This document shows positions 1 to 4,113 of a stretch of DNA of 5,503 nucleotides, in pieces. Positions within the stretch are counted from its first letter, which is position 1; each line of letters starts with the position of its first letter. The notes beneath the pieces were generated by a model that was not told the origin of the DNA, ran no database searches, and worked only from the letters and a program-made list of their open reading frames with translations. Both the position numbers and the translations under genes were made by a program. Origin of the DNA: Ardenticatenia bacterium (GTDB taxonomy: Bacteria; Chloroflexota; Anaerolineae; Aggregatilineales; Ch27). The stretch is from NCBI GenBank assembly GCA_026983935.1, contig JALSTC010000037.1, forward strand, positions 1-5,503, read 5' to 3'.

Positions 1-917
1 AGCAGCGCGGCCAGCCGGTCGCGCCATGTCGGCGGGCGCTCACCGCGGTACCAGCCCCAGACGGTCGGCAGGCGGCGGTACGGCGCACGCAGATACACCG
101 CGCCGCCGATCAGATACAGACCCCACCACAGCGGCCCCCATGACGCGCCCAGCAGGAAGATCAGCGGGACGGCGACGAGATAGGTCAGGTAGCGGGCGGC
201 GTGCCGCCTGCGCCACAGGTCGGCCTTGCCGTCGCCGCGTGCGTACTGGTAGTACTGCCGCCAGAAGGCCCGCAGGCTGCCGCGTGGCCGAAAGGCGACG
301 GCGGCCTCCGGTGCCCAGGCAAACGGCGCAAAGCGCGTCTGCAGGTTGAGGTCAAAGATCAGGTCTTCGCAAAAGTCAATCCATTCCGGATAGCCGCCGA
401 CGGCCTGCCATGCCGCTTTACGGAAGGCCACGCTGCGGCTGGAAGGTAGAAAACTGCCCGGATCGATCTCGTCGGCCAGCGGCAGGACGGCTGCCCCCAT
501 CGCCACCTCAAACGGCGTGCGCGGATCGGCATGGAAAAAGCCCGCCGAGACCTGCGCCGCCGGGTTTTCCTCAAACGGCGCGGTGATGTGTTCCAGCCAG
601 TCCGGCGGCAGCCGCACCCCGGCGTCGGTCGCCGCGATCACGTCGCCGCTGGCGGCCCGAATGGCGATATTGCGCCCCTCGGAAATATTGCAGCCCGGAC
701 GCTCGATCACGGTCAGCGGCAGGCGGCCCTCATACTCCCGCATGATGGCGACGGTGTCGTCACTGGAACCGCCGTCCACGATGATGACCTCATCCGGCTG
801 GCGCGTCTGGGCGATGAGCGATTCCATCACGGCCCGGATCGATTCGCCTTCATTGTAGACGGTCATGATCAGAGAAGTCTTGAGTTTTGAGTTCTGAGGT
901 TTAAGTTGTTCCGGCAT
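1..917 (-). CDS. Family 2 glycosyltransferase, membrane-anchored, C-terminus cut by window edge
   Basis: Predicted GT-A fold glycosyltransferase (GT2) that would transfer a sugar from a nucleotide-sugar donor to a lipid or polysaccharide acceptor at the inner face of the membrane. The donor and acceptor cannot be told. 305 residues are visible and no stop is reached. The first beta strand reads SLIMTVYNEGES (15-26). The nucleotide-binding motif is VDGGSSDDT (47-55), followed by GCNISEGRNIAI (75-86). The metal-site position reads ATDAG (96-100) rather than a strict DxD, which is common in this subgroup. The likely catalytic-base motif is CEDLIFDL (183-190), followed by QYYQYARGDGK (221-231). 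Two hydrophobic segments at about 243-258 and 262-276 probably anchor the C-terminus. The start at 917 is the first in-frame ATG, with GGAG four bases upstream. Starting at internal Met18 would remove the first strand. Residues 5-15 are encoded by a heptamer repeat. It lies 135 bases downstream of the DUF5996 gene. Confidence 0.92.
   Translation of the reverse strand, partial: MPEQLKPQNSKLKTSLIMTVYNEGESIRAVMESLIAQTRQPDEVIIVDGGSSDDTVAIMREYEGRLPLTVIERPGCNISEGRNIAIRAASGDVIAATDAGVRLPPDWLEHITAPFEENPAAQVSAGFFHADPRTPFEVAMGAAVLPLADEIDPGSFLPSSRSVAFRKAAWQAVGGYPEWIDFCEDLIFDLNLQTRFAPFAWAPEAAVAFRPRGSLRAFWRQYYQYARGDGKADLWRRRHAARYLTYLVAVPLIFLLGASWGPLWWGLYLIGGAVYLRAPYRRLPTVWGWYRGERPPTWRDRLAAL
873..907 (-). 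repeat. Five tandem heptamers (AACTCAA type) inside the glycosyltransferase N-terminus
   Basis: Read on the minus strand, the units are AACTTAA, ACCTCAG, AACTCAA, AACTCAA and GACTTCT: two exact copies flanked by degenerate ones. The A-rich, low-GC composition contrasts with the surrounding DNA. The array encodes the linker before the first beta strand, LKPQNSKLKTS, at residues 5-15. Such heptanucleotide arrays are usually intergenic, so here either the array has been captured as coding sequence or the true start lies further in. Confidence 0.7.
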
Positions 918-971
918 GACGCTCCATCCGGGGCGTGCGAGCGAGACAGGTGCATCCGGTACGGTCGGGAT

Positions 972-1052
972 GCCCGGATCACAAAGCCGGGCGCGTGAAT
1001 CTTACCACGTCACCCGGCGAAACTCGAAAACCCGGCGCGTCTTTGCCCGGCG
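972..1052. repeat. Intergenic GC-rich repeats between glycosyltransferase and DUF5996 genes
   Basis: The 135-base gap holds three direct copies of CCCGGCG at 1013-1019, 1031-1037 and 1046-1052, and an inverted repeat GCCCGG/CCGGGC (972-977 with 987-992, 9-base loop). No T-run follows the hairpin on the minus strand, so it is not a standard intrinsic terminator. A weak -10-like TAAGAT sits on the minus strand near 1002, but no convincing -35 accompanies it. With this base composition the short repeats may be chance. Confidence 0.35.
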
Positions 1053-1847
1053 CTACCCCGCCGCCCCGGCCTTCAACATGCCTGAGGCGACATTGTAGGC
1101 TCCCACCAGCGCGTCCATGACCAGCGTATCGGGGTCGTCGTGCCCGGCGAACTGATCATAGCGAATGAAGCCGCCCGGCGTGGACCAGTCACTGTTCCAG
1201 TTGATCAGCGGCGGCAGCCTGTCCGGCAGGCCCCCCGGCACGGGCCAGGCGTAGAAGTAGAAATACGGCTGGCCGATGTCCGGCGTCCCCGGCGAAAAGC
1301 CAAAGTTCATCTGCGGGTCTCTGTGTTCGTCCATGCCGTCCACAAACCAGACGGTGGAGAGATCGAAGCCATGCGGCCACAGCACCAGCGGCGTCTGCGG
1401 GCCGTAGAAATGGGCCTTGACGCGGGCCAGGATGCCGTACATGCGCCACATCACCCCGGCGTAAGTGGCGGCCTGCGTTTTGTCGAGAGCGAACGGCACG
1501 GTCTCCGTGATCTTCTTGCGATCCGGCATCAGGCGGTGACCCACCCGCTCGAATTCGGCAAAGACCGCATCAAACAGCGACGTCTGGCTGTGCCCGTCCA
1601 GCACCACGCGGAAGACTTCCGCGCCGTCCCGCGCATAGATCACGGCGGCCTGTACGAAGTCCAGCCGCAGTTCACCGCCGAAATTCAGCGGGCCGGTGGA
1701 CGCACCGGTCGGCGTGGGGATGGTGCTGTATTCCAGCTCATTGGGCAGCGGCTCCACGCCCAGCAGCCGCGCGGCACGCAGCACCTGCAATGACTGGTGC
1801 AGGGCATTGCGGGTATCATCCCAGTTGGAAAGATCGGGCAAAGTCAT
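1053..1847 (-). CDS. DUF5996 family protein
   Basis: 264-residue soluble protein with no signal peptide or membrane segment, recognised as a DUF5996-type protein of unknown biochemical function. The family pattern is visible: an N-terminal helix with WDDTRNALHQSLQVLRAAR (9-27), a strand pair around FGGELRLDF (56-64) with a later strand FRVVLDG (79-85), then WPHGFDLSTVWF (157-168), NFGFSPG (181-187) and the aromatic strand PYFYFYAWPVP (194-204). The conserved His, Asp and aromatic residues in the C-terminal half suggest a binding pocket, but no catalytic role is known to me. The start at 1847 is preceded by AAGGAG with a six-base spacer. The open frame continues to 1967, but that extension overlaps the DoxX gene, has atypical composition and has no ribosome site. 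The gene follows DoxX by 58 bases and is probably on the same transcript. Confidence 0.83.
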   Translation of the reverse strand: MTLPDLSNWDDTRNALHQSLQVLRAARLLGVEPLPNELEYSTIPTPTGASTGPLNFGGELRLDFVQAAVIYARDGAEVFRVVLDGHSQTSLFDAVFAEFERVGHRLMPDRKKITETVPFALDKTQAATYAGVMWRMYGILARVKAHFYGPQTPLVLWPHGFDLSTVWFVDGMDEHRDPQMNFGFSPGTPDIGQPYFYFYAWPVPGGLPDRLPPLINWNSDWSTPGGFIRYDQFAGHDDPDTLVMDALVGAYNVASGMLKAGAAG

Positions 1848-1853
1848 GAACGG

Positions 1854-1859
1854 CTCCTT
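1854..1859 (-). promoter_or_regulatory. Shine-Dalgarno site fixing the DUF5996 start
   Basis: AAGGAG on the minus strand lies six bases before the ATG at 1847. This is the strongest ribosome binding site among the minus-strand genes. It decides the start against the 40-residue longer open frame. Confidence 0.8.
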
Positions 1860-1878
1860 ATCAAAGACAGCGGTCAGC

Positions 1879-1896
1879 GGCGGCGAATGTGCCGCC
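1879..1896 (-). other. Intercistronic GC-rich hairpin between DoxX and DUF5996 genes
   Basis: GGCGGC (1879-1884) and GCCGCC (1891-1896) form a perfect six-base-pair stem with a six-base loop, ten bases after the DoxX stop. No T-run follows on the minus strand, so a terminator is unlikely. It could act as an mRNA processing or stability element, or be incidental in GC-rich DNA. Confidence 0.4.
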
Positions 1897-1905
1897 TCCG
1901 GTTGG

Positions 1906-2391
1906 CTACAGGGTAAACAGCCCCAGGGCGGCGTCCAGGCTCCACACACTCCACGCCCCGGCGGCAAAGATCACGATCTCCGCCGCGATCATCGCCACAT
2001 TCTGGCCCTGATCCACACGGAAGCACGGATTGACACTGATATCTCTGGGTTTGACGCCCGCCGTAAGCAGGTAGTTGATATTGAGCAGCAGGCCGACCAG
2101 CGCCGCCAGCGGCGTCAGGAAGCCCAGCGTCAGCCCGATGCCGACGGAGGCCTCACCCAACACGACCAGATAGGGGAAAACAGTGGGATTGAAGGTGATG
2201 ATGCGGCGGATGACAGCGGCAAACGCCGGGACGGGATGGTTATCCAGCAGTGAGAGTGTCCAGTTCATCATGCCGGTCTTGACGAATTTCGGGTATTCCT
2301 TGTGCAGCACGCTCTTGATCCACCACAGGCCGATGATGATGCGCATGATGGCAAGCCAGTGCGCGGTGGTCAGGGACTCATTGACGAGCAT
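1906..2391 (-). CDS. DoxX family membrane protein
   Basis: 161-residue integral membrane protein of the DoxX/DoxD type. Four hydrophobic segments can be seen at about 12-29, 71-91, 93-111 and 131-149. Family-like features are RIIIGLWWIKSVLHK (17-31) in the first helix, the in-membrane acidic motif LGEASVGIGLTLGFLTPLAA (78-97) and Asn-rich LLLNINYLLTAG (101-112). DoxD is a subunit of archaeal thiosulfate:quinone oxidoreductase, and mycobacterial DoxX works in a thiol-redox membrane complex. Most family members are uncharacterised, and nothing here points to a specific electron donor. A start at 2391 is supported by GAGAGGG, about five bases upstream of the ATG. It lies 92 bases after the pRiA4b-like gene and 58 before DUF5996. 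Co-transcription is plausible but not shown. Confidence 0.87.
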   Translation of the reverse strand: MLVNESLTTAHWLAIMRIIIGLWWIKSVLHKEYPKFVKTGMMNWTLSLLDNHPVPAFAAVIRRIITFNPTVFPYLVVLGEASVGIGLTLGFLTPLAALVGLLLNINYLLTAGVKPRDISVNPCFRVDQGQNVAMIAAEIVIFAAGAWSVWSLDAALGLFTL

Positions 2392-2483
2392 AACAACCCT
2401 CTCTACTCGCTGCGTCTTCTACAACCTTCCTGCAGTTATGACGCCGCGAGCCGGGAAGACCTTTCGTGGCCACGCCGCCGCCC

Positions 2484-3182
2484 TCACCCGATGTAGCCGC
2501 ACACGCCGACGCGAGGAGAATTGGCAACCGGCAGCAGCATATCCTCACCGCAGGCATGGCGGGACGCACAGTCGTCACACAGCCGGGTTTCCTCGCTCTC
2601 CCAATCCCAGAGGCACAGTGAGCAGATCCACCGGGCCGGTTTGCCGCAGACATCACACGGCTGTTCCGGGGGATCGTTGCGGGCCATGACGTGGAGCACA
2701 TCCCGCCCGATCACCTGGCCTTCGCGCTCGCCGATGACCTTCAGCGTGAGGTACGTTGTCGTGCCGAAGTCGTACTGATGCTCGAACGTCAGCCCCGGCG
2801 AGAGCACCTCATGCAGGCGCACTTTCATATCTTTGTCCTCAGGATAATCCTCGAAGCGCATGGACATATAGTGCACACCGTTGATGATAAAGGCGCTCAG
2901 ATGGCCGCAGCATTCCAGCCAGATATCCCGCAGAAACGAATCCAGGAACTGCAGCGTTTTGTCGCCGGGAATCTCGATGTGCATCCAGTAGTACGGCAGA
3001 TATGTGCCCGCGATCTTGAGGTGGTAGATCGTCGTTGTGCGGGGCTGACTCCTGCCAACACCGAGCGGCTCCTGCATGGCGGCTTTGCGGGCCTTGCAGG
3101 CAATTAAATGCCTGCCCATGCCGCGCTGTGAAAACGACTCCCCGCAAAAACTGCATGTACCGCGTGTGGTTATCGTCGCCAT
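2484..3182 (-). CDS. Plasmid pRiA4b ORF-3-like protein with N- and C-terminal zinc-binding cysteine clusters
   Basis: 232-residue cytoplasmic protein in three parts. Residues 10-29 form a small C2HC-type finger: CSFCG, then HLIAC (C10, C13, H25, C29). Residues about 52-155 match the pRiA4b ORF-3/IS1096 TnpR-like fold (PF07929 type): YHLKIAGTYLPYYWMHIEIP, then GHLSAFIINGVHY (93-105) and the signature YDFGTTTYLTLKV (137-149). Residues 176-228 hold a Cys-rich cluster: C176xxC179, C187xxC190, C202xxC205, H209, C211, and an isolated C228. The spacing recalls cross-brace fingers such as B-box or MYND domains. The biochemical role of the family is unknown, and the association with plasmids and IS elements is historical. 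The start at 3182 has GAGAGGGG about ten bases upstream. The gene follows the PH-domain gene by 20 bases, so the two form an operon. No transposase or plasmid gene is present nearby. Confidence 0.85.
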   Translation of the reverse strand: MATITTRGTCSFCGESFSQRGMGRHLIACKARKAAMQEPLGVGRSQPRTTTIYHLKIAGTYLPYYWMHIEIPGDKTLQFLDSFLRDIWLECCGHLSAFIINGVHYMSMRFEDYPEDKDMKVRLHEVLSPGLTFEHQYDFGTTTYLTLKVIGEREGQVIGRDVLHVMARNDPPEQPCDVCGKPARWICSLCLWDWESEETRLCDDCASRHACGEDMLLPVANSPRVGVCGYIG

Positions 3183-3202
3183 TGTCTCTGCCCCTCTCTT
3201 TT

Positions 3203-3784
3203 CTACTGCTCAACAAGCGATGCCCGCCGCTGGATGATTCGCAGCAGGCGCTGATAGTCCCGATGCGTGGCCCGGCTGATGCCGAACACGGCCACATTGC
3301 CCAGCCCACCGATCCAGGCGGCCAGCCGAAAGCGGACCGGCAGCGCTCCCCTCACCACCACCAGCACACCCTCCCGGCCCTGCACAGCCCGCCGCCCGAA
3401 CAGCAGCCGCTCCAACCCCTCATCGGTGGCCAGCAGGGGATGCGGCCTGATGGCGCGGATGGCGTCCCAGGGCACAAACTGCACCCGCCCGAACATCGGG
3501 CGCACGATCAGGCCGTCCTCGGTGGCCGTGACCGGCGGGTTGAGCGCCGTCCCGACCCACAGCGGCAGGCTCAGCAGGAGGGTGAAGACCATGATCAGCG
3601 GCAGGAGTGATGCCGGGTAGCCGCCCAGCATCAGCAGCAGACCGCCCAGCAGCGCCACGCCGATCAGCGCCAGCCCCAGCCCGGCCAGGGCACGCTTCAG
3701 CCGGTAGAGGCCGGGATGCAGCGGGGGATGGTCGGAAAGCGTTTTTGCATGGTGTACGGCAGATGGTGAACGATTGATTTTCAT
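3203..3784 (-). CDS. Small membrane protein with two transmembrane helices and a PH-like domain
   Basis: 193-residue protein with a charged cytoplasmic N-terminus rich in His and Arg (1-31). Two closely spaced hydrophobic helices follow at about 32-53 and 57-78, joined by a tight turn (GGYPAS), so both ends should be cytoplasmic. The rest (about 83-187) looks like a bacterial PH-like domain: PPVTATEDGLIVRPMFGRVQ with VPWDAIRAIRPH (104-115) is the usual strand-turn-WxxI pattern. The C-terminal amphipathic helix is HRDYQRLLRIIQRRA (174-188). No specific function is assigned to such proteins. They may act as scaffolds or membrane-stress sensors, but that is inference. An in-frame TGA lies three codons before ATG 3784, so this is the most upstream ATG. 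Its Shine-Dalgarno site is poor (GGAG, 12 bases away) and sits in a hairpin loop. It is the first gene of the minus-strand cluster. Confidence 0.75.
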   Translation of the reverse strand: MKINRSPSAVHHAKTLSDHPPLHPGLYRLKRALAGLGLALIGVALLGGLLLMLGGYPASLLPLIMVFTLLLSLPLWVGTALNPPVTATEDGLIVRPMFGRVQFVPWDAIRAIRPHPLLATDEGLERLLFGRRAVQGREGVLVVVRGALPVRFRLAAWIGGLGNVAVFGISRATHRDYQRLLRIIQRRASLVEQ

Positions 3785-3785
3785 G

Positions 3786-3820
3786 GGCGTGTTTCACTCC
3801 GGTGATGAAACGCGCACGCC
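3786..3820 (-). promoter_or_regulatory. Leader hairpin presenting the Shine-Dalgarno of the PH-domain gene in its loop
   Basis: In the minus-strand mRNA, GGCGT (3820-3816) pairs with ACGCC (3790-3786) and GTTTCA (3811-3806) pairs with TGAAAC (3796-3791). This gives 11 base pairs with one four-base bulge and a nine-base loop. The loop contains GGAG, the only Shine-Dalgarno-like sequence for the gene, and the stem ends one base before the ATG. It could control translation as RNA or serve as a DNA operator, with half-sites GTTTCA/TGAAAC. Confidence 0.5.
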
Positions 3821-3826
3821 TCACAT

Positions 3827-3848
3827 GCCCCGGAATGCATTCCAGGGC
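3827..3848. repeat. Short hairpin containing a perfect 12-base palindrome
   Basis: GGAATGCATTCC (3832-3843) is a perfect palindrome flanked by GCCC (3827-3830) and GGGC (3845-3848), so the stem extends past one C/A mismatch. It lies just outside the larger inverted repeat and shares bases 3841-3848 with its outer arm, so the two structures exclude each other. It could be a dimeric protein-binding site. Confidence 0.45.
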
Positions 3849-3856
3849 TGAGCAGG

Positions 3857-3879
3857 AAAAGCCCAGATGAATCTGGACT
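3857..3879 (-). terminator. Possible intrinsic terminator, minus strand, upstream of the PH-domain gene
   Basis: On the minus strand the stem AGTCCAGAT/ATCTGGGCT (one mismatch, two-base turn or four-base loop) is followed by TTTT. It lies about 72 bases before the PH-domain start. It could stop antisense transcription coming from the rlmD side, or attenuate the PH-domain transcript if its promoter is near 4052. The T-run is short, so efficiency is uncertain. Confidence 0.45.
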
Positions 3880-3905
3880 CCGCGTGGTCTGATCGCCGGC
3901 CCATG

Positions 3906-3929
3906 AGTCCGGTTTGAACCGGACTTTTT
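3906..3929 (+). terminator. Intrinsic terminator-like hairpin, plus strand, upstream of rlmD
   Basis: The perfect inverted repeat AGTCCGGTT (3906-3914) and AACCGGACT (3917-3925) forms a strong stem. It is followed by a run of five T (3925-3929). It sits 185 bases before the rlmD start, with no plus-strand gene upstream inside the window. It therefore ends either a short noncoding transcript or antisense read-through from the minus-strand gene, or it is a leader attenuator. Confidence 0.65.
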
Positions 3930-4030
3930 CCTCCTGAGCCTGGGATTTCAATCGCAGGCAATGGAACACGGCCACCCTCTTCCCCTCGCCATCAGGTCGA
4001 AGCGCACGCCTTTTCATGACCACCCGACGA

Positions 4031-4059
4031 CTGTCACGGGCTGCTGGCCTCATTATAAC
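4031..4059 (+). promoter_or_regulatory. Candidate sigma-70-type promoter for rlmD
   Basis: A -35-like CTGTCA (4031-4036, four of six consensus) and a -10-like TATAAC (4054-4059, five of six) are separated by 17 bases, giving a start near 4066 and a leader of about 48 bases. A second -10-like TATACT (4086-4091) lies nearer the gene but has no good -35, and its start would fall at the ribosome binding site. Confidence 0.5.
4052..4057 (-). promoter_or_regulatory. Candidate minus-strand -10 element overlapping the rlmD -10
   Basis: Read on the minus strand this is a perfect TATAAT. The -35 position 17 bases upstream (TCGGCG) is poor. If used, it would start a long leader (about 260 bases) for the PH-domain gene, crossing the inverted repeat and its minus-strand terminator-like hairpin. 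No better promoter for that gene is seen between 3785 and 3856. Confidence 0.28.
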
Positions 4060-4098
4060 GCCGACCGCAAACCGCGCCGATGCGCTATACTCCCTGCC

Positions 4099-4103
4099 GG
4101 AGG
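4099..4103 (+). promoter_or_regulatory. Shine-Dalgarno site fixing the rlmD start
   Basis: GGAGG ends ten bases before ATG 4114. It supports that start over the open frame reaching back to 3961, whose first 51 residues match nothing expected in the family and cross the promoter region. Confidence 0.8.
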
Positions 4104-4113
4104 AAGACACCAC

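Larger units (their letters stand above)
3841..3945. repeat. Imperfect inverted repeat (two mirrored hairpin units), REPIN/MITE-like
   Basis: The left arm (3841-3880) matches the reverse complement of the right arm (3905-3945) at about 30 of 40 positions with one single-base gap. The outer segments 3841-3860 and 3926-3945 alone pair at 16 of 20 positions. Each arm contains its own hairpin (3863-3876 and 3906-3925). The stems differ by paired changes that keep pairing: A-T becomes G-C and A-T becomes T-A. Weaker similarity continues outward to roughly 3824 and 3963. The centre (3881-3904) is a short GC-rich spacer. No open reading frame is inside. The layout resembles REPIN doublets or a small MITE, but only one copy is in the window, so mobility is unproven. 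Confidence 0.65.
3812..4011. repeat. Ten-base direct repeat flanking the palindromic element
   Basis: GCGCACGCCT occurs at 3812-3821 and again at 4002-4011. Both copies are preceded by a GAA-rich stretch and followed within a few bases by CATG. The left copy lies close to the palindromic element, while the right copy is about 55 bases beyond it. It could be an old target duplication or a repeated binding site. Chance similarity is also possible. Confidence 0.35.

Noticed and set aside
26..890. Several plus-strand open frames opposite the glycosyltransferase
   Set aside because: They are low-complexity Arg/Ala-rich shadows. The minus strand carries a continuous glycosyltransferase with clear motifs.
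873..907. CRISPR-like array
   Set aside because: The units are seven bases with no spacers, so this is a simple tandem repeat. No CRISPR array or cas gene is present in the window.
1140..1793. Plus-strand 217-residue open frame opposite the DUF5996 gene
   Set aside because: It is an antisense shadow, rich in Arg, His and Gln as expected from the complement of GC-rich coding DNA, with no domain features.
1848..1967. N-terminal extension of the DUF5996 frame by 40 residues
   Set aside because: It overlaps the DoxX coding region, has no ribosome binding site and contains Pro/Trp-rich residues unlike the family. AAGGAG marks the later start.
2392..2483. Promoter or terminator between the pRiA4b-like and DoxX genes
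   Set aside because: Only a weak CATAAC -10-like sequence without a -35, and no hairpin with a T-run, can be found.
3961..4113. Upstream start of the rlmD frame adding 51 residues
   Set aside because: The extension crosses the promoter candidates, has no Shine-Dalgarno and no family similarity. The TRAM domain begins directly after ATG 4114.
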